This document shows positions 18,443-27,342 of a stretch of 64,000 bases of DNA, piece by piece. The translations under genes and the position numbers were made by a program. Within the stretch, counting starts at the first letter, position 1; each line of letters begins with the position of its first letter. The stretch spans positions 62,001 through 126,000 of the forward strand of contig JADGNZ010000011.1 in assembly GCA_017883205.1 (NCBI GenBank), read 5' to 3'. Origin of the DNA: Thermoanaerobaculia bacterium. Its GTDB lineage: Bacteria > Acidobacteriota > Thermoanaerobaculia > Gp7-AA8. Under the pieces are notes generated by a model. It worked only from the letters and a program-made list of their open reading frames with translations. It was not told the DNA's origin and searched no databases.

Positions 18443-19459
18443 ATGACCGAACTCTCACTCGAAACCCACGGCCTCACCCGCGAGAACCTGCTCGCAATCG
18501 ACTACTTTCTCCGTCTGACGCGTACGCTCGAGGAGCGGCTCGTCGCGCTCTTCCGTCAGGCCAAAGTCATCGGCGGGCTGTATCGCTCGCTCGGGCAGGA
18601 AGGCGAATCGGTCGCTGCGGCGTACGCGCTCGACTACAAGCAGGGTGACGTCGTGCAGCCGCTGATCCGGAACATGGGATCGATCCTCGTCGCCGGCGCC
18701 AAGCCCTCCGACATCATCAAACAGTACATGGCCAAAGCCGACTCGCCCACGCGCGGGCGCGAGCTGAACATTCATTTCGGCCATCCGGACCGCGACGGTT
18801 TCATCGGCCAGATCTCCATGCTCGGCGACATGATCCCGGTGATGGCCGGCATCACCCTCGCCGGCCGGATGCAGAAACGCAACCTCGTCGGCATGGCCTT
18901 CATCGGCGACGGCGCGTCGTCAACCGGCGCGTTTTACGAAGGGATGAACTTCGCGACGGTGCAGCGACTCCCTCTCGTCGTGATTCTGGAAAACAACGGC
19001 TACGCCTACTCGACACCGACGGCGAAACAGAGCGCGGTGAAGACGCTCGCGGACAAAGCGCACGCCTTCGGATGCGCCAGTGAAGTCGTCGACGGCAACG
19101 ACGTCCTCGCCACGTACGCTGCCGCCAAGCGCGCCGTCGATCGCGCCCGCGCGGGCGAAGGCGTCACGCTCATCGAGGCGAAGACGTTCCGCATCAAAGG
19201 CCACGCCGAGCACGACAACCAGGCCTACGTTCCGTCTGCGCTGATCGAAGAGTGGTCGGCAAAAGATCCCGTCGTGCGATTTGAGAAAGCGCTCGTCGAC
19301 GCCGGCCTGGCCGCGACGTCCGACTTCGACGCGATTCAAGCGCGCGTACGCAGCGAAGTCGATACCGCCACCGACGAAGCGGAACGCTCGCCGATGCCGC
19401 GGCCGGAAGAAGCAGCGCTCGGATTGTTCGCCGGGGACGGCTATTGGGGGAAAGGATGA
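18443..19459 (+). CDS. pdhA: 2-oxoacid (pyruvate) dehydrogenase E1 alpha subunit
   Basis: 338 residues. The thiamine diphosphate site is visible as GDGASSTGAFYEGMNFA followed by ENNGYA, and RGRELNIHFG forms the conserved phosphorylation-loop equivalent. Together with the E1 beta gene 72 bp downstream it forms an alpha2beta2 E1 that decarboxylates a 2-oxoacid and acylates lipoyl-E2. Pyruvate and branched-chain oxoacid enzymes cannot be separated confidently by eye; the complete E3-E1-E2 set next to lipoate genes favours pyruvate. The ATG at 18443 gives the expected length. Confidence 0.9.
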   Translation: MTELSLETHGLTRENLLAIDYFLRLTRTLEERLVALFRQAKVIGGLYRSLGQEGESVAAAYALDYKQGDVVQPLIRNMGSILVAGAKPSDIIKQYMAKADSPTRGRELNIHFGHPDRDGFIGQISMLGDMIPVMAGITLAGRMQKRNLVGMAFIGDGASSTGAFYEGMNFATVQRLPLVVILENNGYAYSTPTAKQSAVKTLADKAHAFGCASEVVDGNDVLATYAAAKRAVDRARAGEGVTLIEAKTFRIKGHAEHDNQAYVPSALIEEWSAKDPVVRFEKALVDAGLAATSDFDAIQARVRSEVDTATDEAERSPMPRPEEAALGLFAGDGYWGKG

Positions 19460-19464
19460 ATGCG

Positions 19465-19509
19465 GAAGGATGAAGGATGAACAGCGCTGCGATTCATCCT
19501 TCATCCTTC
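19465..19509. repeat. Inverted repeat in the E1 alpha-E1 beta gap
   Basis: Exact 17-bp arms at 19465-19481 and 19493-19509, each containing the direct repeat GAAGGAT, with an 11-nt loop. The sequence differs from the repeat in the preceding gap, although both occupy the same operon position. Confidence 0.85.
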
Positions 19510-19531
19510 AATCTTCAGCCTTAAGGACACC

Positions 19532-20506
19532 ATGCCCGTAACCACCTACGTCGACGCCATCCGTGAGGCGATGATCGAAGAGATGCGGCGCGATCCGCGC
19601 GTTTTTCTCATCGGCGAAGACGTCGGCTCGTACGGCGGCGCGTTCAAGACCAGCGCCGGGATGATCGACGAGTTCGGCCCTGGCCGCGTCATCGACACTC
19701 CGATCTCCGAGGTGGCCATCGTCGGCGCGGCGTCGGGAGCGGCGCTCATGGGCATGCGCCCGATCGCCGAAATGCAGTTCATCGACTTCATCACCTGCGC
19801 GTACGACATGCTCGTCAACTTCACCGCCACATCGCGCTATCGCGTGGGCAGTTCATGCCCGATCGTCGTGCGCGGTCCTGCCGGCGGCGGGACGCATGGC
19901 GGGCCGTTTCATTCGCTGAATCCCGAGGCGATGTTTATGAATAGGCCGGGGATCAAGATCGTGGCACCGGGAACTGCGTACGACGCCAAAGGCCTGCTCA
20001 AAGCGGCCATTCGCGACGACGACCCTGTGCTCTTCATCGAGCACAAGTTTCTCTATCGACGCATCAAAGAGGATTTGCCGTCCGAGGATTACGTCGTGCC
20101 GATTGGGAAGGCGAATGTCAGGCGGACGGGTAAAGACATCACCATCATCACCTGGGGAGCGATGATCTACGTTGCCGACGATGCCGCGGCCGACTTGGCA
20201 AACGACGGCGTCTCGGCGGAAGTCATCGATCTTCGCTCGATCATCCCGTTCGATGAAGAAGCGATTCTGAACTCGGTAGCGAAGACGAATCGCGTCATCA
20301 TCCTTCACGAAGCGCCTCTCACCGGCGGCGCCGGCGCCGAGTTTGCCGCACGCATCGCCGAGAAAGCGTTCGACTACCTCGACGCACCGGTCAAACGTGT
20401 GGCCGCGCTCGACGTTCCCACGCCCTATTCACCGCCCCTCGAGGCTGCAGCACTTCCGGACAAGGCCCGCGTTCTCGCCGCGGCGCGGGAGTTGCTGCGG
20501 TACTGA
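19532..20506 (+). CDS. pdhB: 2-oxoacid (pyruvate) dehydrogenase E1 beta subunit
   Basis: 324 residues. The N-terminal TYVDAIREAMIEEMRRDPRV, then LIGEDVGSYGG with its conserved Glu, IDTPISE and the region RGPAGGGTHGGPFHS match E1 beta/transketolase-like pyrimidine domains, and the C-terminal half is the transketolase C domain (VIDLRSIIPFDEEAI). It contributes half of the thiamine diphosphate site formed with E1 alpha. It lies between the E1 alpha and E2 genes on the same strand. Confidence 0.93.
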   Translation: MPVTTYVDAIREAMIEEMRRDPRVFLIGEDVGSYGGAFKTSAGMIDEFGPGRVIDTPISEVAIVGAASGAALMGMRPIAEMQFIDFITCAYDMLVNFTATSRYRVGSSCPIVVRGPAGGGTHGGPFHSLNPEAMFMNRPGIKIVAPGTAYDAKGLLKAAIRDDDPVLFIEHKFLYRRIKEDLPSEDYVVPIGKANVRRTGKDITIITWGAMIYVADDAAADLANDGVSAEVIDLRSIIPFDEEAILNSVAKTNRVIILHEAPLTGGAGAEFAARIAEKAFDYLDAPVKRVAALDVPTPYSPPLEAAALPDKARVLAAARELLRY

Positions 20507-20542
20507 TACTTGCATTAAAAGCATTCCCGCCAGGAGATACCA

Positions 20543-21988
20543 ATGCCAATCGATGTCGTCATGCCGCAGATGGGCGAGTCAATCGCCGAAGGAACCGTCG
20601 TCAAATGGCTCAAGAAGCCGGGCGAGAAAGTCGAGCGCGATGAGCCGCTCCTCGAGATCTCGACCGACAAGGTCGACGCCGAGATCCCTGCGCCTGCCTC
20701 AGGCACCCTGACCGAGATCATCGCCCAGGAAGGCCAAACCGTCGGCGTCAACACAGTCGTCGCGCGCATCGCCGCCGAAGGCGAAGCAGCCGGCGCGAGC
20801 GCACCCGCACAAACAGCCGCAGCGCCGGTACCAGCTCAACCCACACAATCAGCTCAACCCGCAACCGCACCAGCACCAGCGTCTGCTCCGCCAGCACAAG
20901 CGCAAGCGCCAGCCCCGCCCCCGAAACCGGCCGCTCCCGCACCACAGGCGCCGCCTGCACCAAAACCAACCGAGCAACCGAGCAACGCAGCAACCGCGCA
21001 ACCGACAACCCAGCAACCCAGTGAAGAGAACATCACCTCTCTCGACGAGCGTCGGCGCACTAAATCCTCCCCGCTCGTCCGCAAGATCGCGCAGGAGAAC
21101 AACATCGACATCTCACGCCTGCAGGGTTCCGGCGTCTCCGGCCGGGTGACGAAGAACGACATCCTCGACTACCTCCAGCAGCCGGGATCCGATGCAGCGC
21201 CAGCACCCGCACTTGCCACCGGCAGCGAAGGAGTTCGACCGGCACCCGCGGAAGCCGCACCGCGCCCCGCCATGACCTTCGCGCCGGGCGAAGGCGATCG
21301 CATCGAGCCGCTCTCGATGATGCGCAAGAAGATCGCCCAGCACATGGTCCTCTCGAAGCAGACCTCGGCGCACGTGACGACCGTCTTCGAAGTCGACTTC
21401 ACCAACATCGACAAGCTCCGTCGCCGCTACAAGGACGCCTACACCGAGCGCGGCGCGAAACTCACGTTCCTGCCGTTCGTGATTCAGGCGGTGGTGCAGG
21501 GTCTTCGCGAGTTCCCCATCATCAATGCATCGATGGATGAGTCGTCGGTGACGTACCACCGCGATCTCAACATCGGAATCGCCGTTGCGTTGGAGTGGGG
21601 CCTCATCGTTCCCGTGGTCAAGAATGCCGACGAGAAGAACATCCTCGGCCTCTCCAAAGCGATCAACGACCTCGGCGAGCGCGCCCGCACGAAGAAGCTC
21701 TCGCCCGACGACGTTCAGGGCGGCACGTTCACGATCACGAATCCCGGCATTTACGGCGGCCTCTTCGGAACGCCCATCATCAATCAGCCGCAAGTCGCCA
21801 TCCTCGGCGTCGGCGGGGTGAAGAAGCGTCCAGTCGTTGTCGAGACGAAGGAAGGCGACGTCATCGCCATCCGCTCCATGTGCATCCTCGCGCTGACCTT
21901 CGATCATCGCCTCATCGACGGCGCCGTCGCCGATCAATTCATGGCGCGTGTCCGGTCGTTGATCGAAGCTGGTCAGTTCACGTTGTAG
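20543..21988 (+). CDS. pdhC: Dihydrolipoyl acyltransferase (E2)
   Basis: 481 residues in canonical E2 order. A lipoyl domain (residues 1-80) carries the modified lysine in EISTDKVDAEIPAP. A long Ala/Pro/Gln-rich mobile linker follows (about 85-165), then a peripheral subunit-binding domain SSPLVRKIAQENNIDISRL, a second linker, and the catalytic domain ending in DHRLIDGAVADQFM with the active-site His and Asp. It takes the acyl group from E1 to CoA. A good Shine-Dalgarno (CAGGAG) lies 9 nt before the ATG. Lipoate for this protein would come from lipB and lipA 2-4 kb downstream. Confidence 0.94.
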   Translation: MPIDVVMPQMGESIAEGTVVKWLKKPGEKVERDEPLLEISTDKVDAEIPAPASGTLTEIIAQEGQTVGVNTVVARIAAEGEAAGASAPAQTAAAPVPAQPTQSAQPATAPAPASAPPAQAQAPAPPPKPAAPAPQAPPAPKPTEQPSNAATAQPTTQQPSEENITSLDERRRTKSSPLVRKIAQENNIDISRLQGSGVSGRVTKNDILDYLQQPGSDAAPAPALATGSEGVRPAPAEAAPRPAMTFAPGEGDRIEPLSMMRKKIAQHMVLSKQTSAHVTTVFEVDFTNIDKLRRRYKDAYTERGAKLTFLPFVIQAVVQGLREFPIINASMDESSVTYHRDLNIGIAVALEWGLIVPVVKNADEKNILGLSKAINDLGERARTKKLSPDDVQGGTFTITNPGIYGGLFGTPIINQPQVAILGVGGVKKRPVVVETKEGDVIAIRSMCILALTFDHRLIDGAVADQFMARVRSLIEAGQFTL

Positions 21989-22009
21989 GCGCGTAGCGCC
22001 GAGACATGT

Positions 22010-22123
22010 GTAGCGCCGTCGGCTCGACGGCTGTGCCGCCAGCGGCTCGCTGGCGACCCTGTTCGCATGCGAGGAACCGCCGCCGGGCCGGCAGCGGTAC
22101 AGCCGTCGAGCCGACGGCGCTAC
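22010..22123. repeat. Inverted repeat with hairpin-forming arms
   Basis: Exact 25-bp arms at 22010-22034 and 22099-22123. Each arm contains the smaller hairpin GCCGTCG-GCT-CGACGGC. One arm of the same sequence recurs alone at 27634-27660. It lies downstream of the E2 gene and may contribute to transcription termination. Confidence 0.9.
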
Positions 22124-22138
22124 GATCGCGCGGCGCGT

Positions 22139-24037
22139 ATGATCTCTCGCAACAACATGCGCCGCATCCTCATGTTCGCGCTCGTGTTCGCAGCCGCATT
22201 GGCGGTGCATCCGCAGAATGCCGCTCCGGTCAAAGTCTCCAGAATCGCCGGCGCTGCGTCGCGCCGGATCGAAGCGCCGATTCCCTTCCCCGCCGCTAAC
22301 GAGTCCTGGTTCCGCGCGCGCTCGAAACACTTCGTCTTCATCAGCAGCGCGGATGAGAATCGCACGCGAACGATCGCCGCGGAGCTGGAGACGCTGGCGG
22401 CCGCCCTGACGAAGGTGGACGCCACGTTCAGCACTTCGTCGGGACCGCCGACACGCGTGATCGTTTTCACGAACCCCCGCGAGAGCAGGCCGTACTTCGA
22501 CATGCTGCGGGACCGGCCCAACTCCGATGTCAGCGGCGTTTTCGTCTCGCAACGGGAAGGCGGAACGATGCTGATCAACGACGGCTCGTCCTGGCGCGGT
22601 GGCGACCGTCCTCCGCTTCACGAGCTCGTCCACGATCTTCTGGAATCGGGCGGCGCACGCATCCCGCTCTGGCTCGACGAAGGGCTGGCCGAGTACTTCA
22701 GCAATGCCACGATCCGCCGCGGCTCCGTTTCGGCGGGCGAACCGATGCGGAATCACATCGCCACGCTCCGTCAGCGGACGCGCATTCCTCCGGCAGAGCT
22801 GTTCGTCATCACGCGGGAGTCCGATACGTACAACCTTCCGCCGGGGCAGGACGTCTTCTATGCGGAAAGCTGGGCCATCGTCGATTGGCTGGTGCGTTCC
22901 GCGTCCAGCAGCGGCGCCGAGTTCTACGCATTTGTCCACGACGTCGCGAACGGAGTTCCCGTCGCCACGGCGCTGCAGATGCGCTATCACCGCTCGCTAC
23001 GCGATGTTGATTGGGCACTCACTCGCTACATAAACGCCCCGCGCGCTGGATGGAGCATCACGATTCCGGTAGCGCAGGTTGATACGACCGCGACGCTGCG
23101 AGCGATCGATCGGGCCACGGTTCTGTACGAGCTTGGACACTTCATCGCCGGAATGGACGACAAGGCCGGCGAGGCCGAACGCCACTATCGCGCTGCGCTC
23201 GAAGTCAATCCGAAGCACGCGCCGTCACTCGCCGGCCTCGCCTCCTTGCGCGTTGCCGATGCAAAGTACGCCGAGGCGATGCCGCTGTTCGAGCGCGCCA
23301 TCGCCGAGGATCCGAACGACCTCGAGGTCGCGCTCACGTATGCCGAGGCGCTGATGCAGGATCAGGCCGGGCCTGCGGCGCAGACCGAAGCCTCGGCAGC
23401 GGACGACACGCGGCGCTTCCGCAAAGCGCGCGCTCTCATCCAACCGTTTTTCAGTCGTCGCGAAGAGCCCGACTTTCCGACCGGCCGTGTCATGGCCGAC
23501 CTCGGCGTCTCCTACACCGTCGAGGACGACGTGACGCCGGGCATTGCCGCGCTCGAACAGGCGCGCACGCTCCTTCCCAATCGCGTCGATCTTCCCATTC
23601 ACCTCCTCGGCATGTACCGGCGCAGCGGTAATCGCGAAAAGGCGGACCAGCTCTTCGCGCAGCTCGAGTCAATGCCCAACCCGCAGATCGCGATCGCTGC
23701 TCGTGCGGTCGTCGCGCGCGCGGACGTGATGCGCGCGAACGCGCTCACGCACGGGAATCGTCTCGACGAAGCGGCTGCCGTCGTGCGAGAGCTGGCGGCC
23801 GACGCCGGCGATACCGATGCGCGCCGCGACTTCGAAAAGCAAGCCGCCGACCTGACCCACGCCGCAACCAGAAACCGTCAGATCGAAGCCTACGAGCAGA
23901 TCGTCGCGCAAGTGAACTCCGGCATGTTCCGCGAAGCCATCAAAGCACTCAACGCGTTCCTGCCCACCGCCACCGAGCCCGACATCGTCCACGACGCAAA
24001 GGAGCTGCAGAAGCAACTGGCGGAGTGGAAGCCGTGA
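22139..24037 (+). CDS. Secreted gluzincin-like (peptidase MA-like) protein with TPRs
   Basis: About 632 residues from ATG 22139 (an ATG at 22157 starts closer to the signal peptide MRRILMFALVFAAALAV). The central region has LHELVHDLLESGG followed by PLWLDEGLAEYFS. This is an HExxH motif with a downstream Glu as in zinc gluzincins of the peptidase MA-like/DUF1570 type. The C-terminal half is TPR (AERHYRAALEVNPKHAPSLAGLASL and further units). Predicted to be periplasmic or extracellular. The upstream part of the reading frame derives from the preceding inverted repeat and was not used as a start. Substrate unknown. Confidence 0.8.
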   Translation: MISRNNMRRILMFALVFAAALAVHPQNAAPVKVSRIAGAASRRIEAPIPFPAANESWFRARSKHFVFISSADENRTRTIAAELETLAAALTKVDATFSTSSGPPTRVIVFTNPRESRPYFDMLRDRPNSDVSGVFVSQREGGTMLINDGSSWRGGDRPPLHELVHDLLESGGARIPLWLDEGLAEYFSNATIRRGSVSAGEPMRNHIATLRQRTRIPPAELFVITRESDTYNLPPGQDVFYAESWAIVDWLVRSASSSGAEFYAFVHDVANGVPVATALQMRYHRSLRDVDWALTRYINAPRAGWSITIPVAQVDTTATLRAIDRATVLYELGHFIAGMDDKAGEAERHYRAALEVNPKHAPSLAGLASLRVADAKYAEAMPLFERAIAEDPNDLEVALTYAEALMQDQAGPAAQTEASAADDTRRFRKARALIQPFFSRREEPDFPTGRVMADLGVSYTVEDDVTPGIAALEQARTLLPNRVDLPIHLLGMYRRSGNREKADQLFAQLESMPNPQIAIAARAVVARADVMRANALTHGNRLDEAAAVVRELAADAGDTDARRDFEKQAADLTHAATRNRQIEAYEQIVAQVNSGMFREAIKALNAFLPTATEPDIVHDAKELQKQLAEWKP

Positions 24038-24064
24038 TGCTGGTCTTCCCCCACGAAAAACCGT

Positions 24065-24126
24065 TTCACGCGGAGACGCGGAGGTCGCGGAGCACCCAAC
24101 TCCGCGACTCCGCGTCTCCGCGTGAA
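24065..24126. repeat. Inverted repeat (CGCGGAGA family)
   Basis: Arms at 24065-24091 and 24101-24126 are complementary with one bulge and have CACGCGGAGACGCGGAG at the outer end. The same outer arms recur at 37403-37463, and a single arm at about 35196-35212. Confidence 0.88.
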
Positions 24127-24197
24127 CGCTTTTTTTGTCGAGCAACCCAGCAACCCCAGGGAATGCCAACCAACTCCCGCGCGTATTCGAACGCGCG

Positions 24198-25334
24198 ATG
24201 CGCATCTGCGAATTACGGAACCTCGATCTCGTCACGTACGAGAACGGCATGCGGATGCAGCAGAAGCTGGTGGAGATGCGGCAGGAGGAGGCCATTCCGG
24301 ATCAGCTTCTCCTTCTCGAGCATCCACCTGTCATCACCCTCGGACGCGGCGGCGACGTGCGCAACCTCGTCGCTCCTCCCGCGTCGCTCGCGGCCGAGCG
24401 CGTTCGTTTCTTCGAGACCACGCGCGGCGGCGACATCACCTATCACGGACCCGGACAGCTCGTCGGTTACCCGATCGTCCACCTCGGCGAAGGGAAGCGC
24501 GACGTGCGCAAGTACGTAACGAAGCTCGAAGAGGTCCTCATCCGCACGGTCGCCGCGTACGGCATCACTGCGGAGCGGGCCGAGGGGAAGCGCGGCATCT
24601 GGGTCGGCAACGACAAGATCGCCGCCATCGGCGTGCGCATCGCGCGATGGGTGACCTCGCACGGATTCGCGCTCAACGTGACGACGAACCTCGATCACTT
24701 CCGCCTCATCACGCCGTGCGGCCTGCACGGAACGGGCGTGACCTCGATCGCGCGTCTGCTCGGACACGATGTGCCGATCGACGACGTGCGCGGCGTCGTC
24801 GCCGCGACGTTCGCGGACGTCTTCGAGCGCGAAGTCGTCCCGCACGAAGCAGGCATCCGCCTCGTCAAAGTGATGGTTCACGACGGCGAGCGCGTACTCC
24901 TTCTCCATCGCCGGCCGGAGCGTGGCAACTTCTGGCAGCCGATCACCGGCTCGATCGAAGAGGGGGAACTGCCCCTCGAAACGGCGCGCCGCGAGCTCAT
25001 CGAAGAAACCGGGAACGCGGGCGAGCCGCGCGCGCTCGATCTGCACCAATCCTTCCTGATCGATTCGCAGTTTCTGGCGGCCACGTATCCGCAGCCGATC
25101 ATCGCCTCCGAGACAGGCTTCGCGATCGAGATGAGCGCCACGGCGCCGATCCGCATCGACAAGGACGAGCACGATGACTACGGCTGGTTCACATTCGCCG
25201 AGGCATATGAAAAGATCCGCTGGACCGACGACCGCGAGGCGTTGGAGCAGTTGGAAAGAGGGTTGCTCAGTTCCAGGGTTGCTGAGTTGCTGGACGAACC
25301 ACCGCAGCAACCGAGCAACATAGCAACCAAGTAA
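24198..25334 (+). CDS. lipB: Octanoyltransferase LipB fused to a NUDIX hydrolase domain
   Basis: 378 residues from ATG 24198. The N-terminal about 215 residues are LipB, with RGGDITYHGPGQLVGYP and the acyl-binding cysteine in TPCGLHGTGVTS; it moves octanoyl groups from acyl carrier protein to lipoyl domains. The C-terminal part is a NUDIX domain with a complete box GSIEEGELPLETARRELIEETGN. NUDIX enzymes cleave nucleoside-diphosphate-X compounds, and the target here is unknown. The two domains are in one frame with no sign of sequencing error. lipA follows after 7 bp. Confidence 0.9.
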   Translation: MRICELRNLDLVTYENGMRMQQKLVEMRQEEAIPDQLLLLEHPPVITLGRGGDVRNLVAPPASLAAERVRFFETTRGGDITYHGPGQLVGYPIVHLGEGKRDVRKYVTKLEEVLIRTVAAYGITAERAEGKRGIWVGNDKIAAIGVRIARWVTSHGFALNVTTNLDHFRLITPCGLHGTGVTSIARLLGHDVPIDDVRGVVAATFADVFEREVVPHEAGIRLVKVMVHDGERVLLLHRRPERGNFWQPITGSIEEGELPLETARRELIEETGNAGEPRALDLHQSFLIDSQFLAATYPQPIIASETGFAIEMSATAPIRIDKDEHDDYGWFTFAEAYEKIRWTDDREALEQLERGLLSSRVAELLDEPPQQPSNIATK

Positions 25335-25341
25335 CCCAAAA

Positions 25342-26232
25342 ATGAGCGTCCCCCCGCCAACCCCCGCCCCCATCAACCGCCGCGCCGGGCATCGTCCCGA
25401 GTGGCTGAAGATTCGCGTGCCGGGCGATCTGGCGCAGCTTCCGGTCTCGAAGCTGATGAACGATCTGGCGCTGAACACGGTCTGCCAGGAAGCGCGCTGC
25501 CCGAACATTTTCGAGTGCTGGAGTGCCGGCACCGCCACCTTCATGATCCTCGGCGAGATCTGCACGCGGCGCTGCACGTTCTGCGCGGTCGGCAAAGGAA
25601 AGCCGCTCGGCGCCGACGCCGGTGAGCCGCGCCGCGTGGCCGAGGCGGTCGCAACGATGGGCGTGCACCACGCCGTCATCACGATGGTCAACCGCGATGA
25701 CATGCCTGACGGCGGCGCGGAGCATCTTGCGCAAACGGTCATCGCCGTTCGCGAGGAGACCGGCGCTGCGGTCGAAGTGCTGATCTCGGATCTGGAAGGT
25801 AACCGCGACGCCCTTCGCGTCGTCATCGCGTCCAATCCCGAGGTGCTGGGACACAACATCGAGACGGTGCCGCGCCTCTACTCCGCCGTTCGTCCGGTCG
25901 CGAAGTACCAACGCTCACTCGACGTGCTGCGCTGGGCATCGGAAGAGCGCGGCGTCAACATGTTGACCAAGTCGTCGCTCATGCTCGGCCTCGGCGAAAC
26001 CGAAGACGAGATCCTCTCCGTCGCCCGCGACCTGCGCGAAGCTGGTGTCGACATCTTTACGATGGGTCAATACCTGGCACCCACCGGCAACCATCACCCC
26101 GTGCGCCGCTACTACACCCCGGAGGAGTTCACGCAACTCGGAGCCGCCGCGAAGGCGCTGGGATTCCATCACGTCGAATCCGCTCCGCTCGTGCGCAGTT
26201 CATACATGGCGCACCGGGCGCTTGAGAAGTAG
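25342..26232 (+). CDS. lipA: Lipoyl synthase
   Basis: 296 residues. It is a radical SAM enzyme that inserts two sulfurs into protein-bound octanoyl chains. The auxiliary cluster ligands are in CQEARCPNIFECW and the SAM cluster in CTRRCTFCAV; the C-terminal VRSSYMAHRAL contains the conserved RSSY serine ligand. It is adjacent to lipB-NUDIX and completes the endogenous lipoylation route serving the E2 protein upstream. Confidence 0.96.
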   Translation: MSVPPPTPAPINRRAGHRPEWLKIRVPGDLAQLPVSKLMNDLALNTVCQEARCPNIFECWSAGTATFMILGEICTRRCTFCAVGKGKPLGADAGEPRRVAEAVATMGVHHAVITMVNRDDMPDGGAEHLAQTVIAVREETGAAVEVLISDLEGNRDALRVVIASNPEVLGHNIETVPRLYSAVRPVAKYQRSLDVLRWASEERGVNMLTKSSLMLGLGETEDEILSVARDLREAGVDIFTMGQYLAPTGNHHPVRRYYTPEEFTQLGAAAKALGFHHVESAPLVRSSYMAHRALEK

Positions 26233-26240
26233 GTTGGGAC

Positions 26241-26320
26241 TAACGTAGGTCGGACTCTCCAGTCCGACTCCGGTTTTGTCGGACTAGAGAGTCCGACCTA
26301 CGTTAGTCCGACCTACGTTA
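26241..26320. repeat. Inverted repeat with a third partial arm
   Basis: 28-bp arms at 26241-26268 and 26278-26305 have one mismatch. Each arm contains a smaller hairpin (GTCGGACT...AGTCCGAC). A third copy of the outer 15 bp (GTCCGACCTACGTTA) follows at 26306-26320. Confidence 0.9.
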
Positions 26321-26333
26321 GAATCCCCCGCCG

Positions 26334-26612
26334 ATGCCCCGGGTTATCTTCGTCGACGAGGGAAAGGCGGCGGAGTTTCCCGCGGGAAAGACGCTCCTCT
26401 CCTGCGCCGGCGAGATGGGAATCCGGGTCAGCAGCGTCTGCGGCGGCGACGGTGCGTGCGGGACGTGCAGGATCGAAGTCGTCGACGGTTGGGACAACCT
26501 GACACCGCCGACGCCCGATGAAACATACAAAGAGCTCGAAGCGCCGTACCGGCTGTCATGCCAATCGAAGCTGATCGGCGATGTGATTGTGAAAGTAGCG
26601 AAGATTGAGTGA
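26334..26612 (+). CDS. 2Fe-2S ferredoxin (plant/adrenodoxin-type fold)
   Basis: 92 residues. Cluster ligands are arranged as C-x5-C-x2-C in VCGGDGACGTC with the fourth in LSCQS near residue 76, typical of 2Fe-2S ferredoxins. It is a small soluble electron carrier. Its position directly after lipA, separated only by an inverted repeat, makes it a candidate electron donor for the radical SAM reaction, but this is inferred from context only. Confidence 0.9.
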   Translation: MPRVIFVDEGKAAEFPAGKTLLSCAGEMGIRVSSVCGGDGACGTCRIEVVDGWDNLTPPTPDETYKELEAPYRLSCQSKLIGDVIVKVAKIE

Positions 26613-26613
26613 T

Positions 26614-26811
26614 GGGGGGTGGGGTGTTGGGAGTGGGGGGTGGGAGAAACGAACGGTCGATTCGTATCCGTCGCCCACGTTCCAGTTCCGAGACCGCACG
26701 CTTCAATGAGCGAGACGTATAAGAAACAGGGACCAAGGAGTTTGGAGTAGCGGAGGAGAACGTGGTTTCGCATCGTTTCTCCCAAAACCCACCCCCCACT
26801 CCCCACCCCCC
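26614..26811. repeat. Long G-rich/C-rich inverted repeat
   Basis: The purine arm at 26614-26652 (units of GGGGTGGGAGT type, ending GGGAGAAACGA) is complementary, with small gaps, to the pyrimidine arm at 26773-26811. They enclose about 120 bp without a gene. Same family as 16677-16856. Confidence 0.8.
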
Positions 26812-26820
26812 GAGGAAAAC

Positions 26821-27330
26821 ATGACGACGATCGAAGCAACCCCCGCGATACTCACCAGCGAGCAGCTCAACACCCTCTACCAATACACCGTCGAGGCTTA
26901 CAAGACGTTCGAGAAGCTCGCTGAAAAACTTTCCAATCCGCTCACGGCGAATATGTTCAAGCAGTTCGCGGCGGACGAGCGCGCCACGCGCGATCTCATC
27001 GAGATGAAGATTGCCGCGCGGAACGGCGCGCGGTTACGCGTGACGCTGGCCAACGATCTCGCCTTCCAGGACATCCTCGAGGGTGACCTTTCGTACCGCG
27101 AGACCACCGAGTTCCTGATCGCCCGCGAGCGGACTATGGAACGAAAGCTGGCCGAGCTCGGCCGCGGCGCCACCGTCATCGACCGCGGCTTCGTCGTCTA
27201 CCTCGGCGCATCGAAGCGCTCTCACATCGTCGAGCTCGAGCGCGAGTTGGAGCTGACCAAACTCGATCGCGATTGGTTCAAACGCGAGGATGCCGAGGCA
27301 AGGCTCGTGCGCGGACCGGCCACGGAGTAG
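26821..27330 (+). CDS. Conserved hypothetical helical protein (ferritin-like appearance)
   Basis: 169 residues, almost entirely alpha-helical, with paired segments (EQLNTLYQYTVEAYKTFEKLAEKLS and YRETTEFLIARERTMERKLAEL) that look like a four-helix bundle of rubrerythrin/ferritin type. Glu, His and Asp residues are scattered rather than in an obvious ExxH diiron pattern, so metal binding is not shown. GAGGAAAAC just before the ATG serves as ribosome-binding site. It precedes the IscA-like gene, so a link to iron metabolism is possible but unproven. Confidence 0.65.
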   Translation: MTTIEATPAILTSEQLNTLYQYTVEAYKTFEKLAEKLSNPLTANMFKQFAADERATRDLIEMKIAARNGARLRVTLANDLAFQDILEGDLSYRETTEFLIARERTMERKLAELGRGATVIDRGFVVYLGASKRSHIVELERELELTKLDRDWFKREDAEARLVRGPATE

Positions 27331-27342
27331 CGCGAGTTGGAC

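Noticed and set aside
16677-26811. G-rich arms read as functional G-quadruplex regulators
   Set aside because: Possible chemically, but the pairing with C-rich partners explains the tracts and nothing in the sequence favours a quadruplex role.
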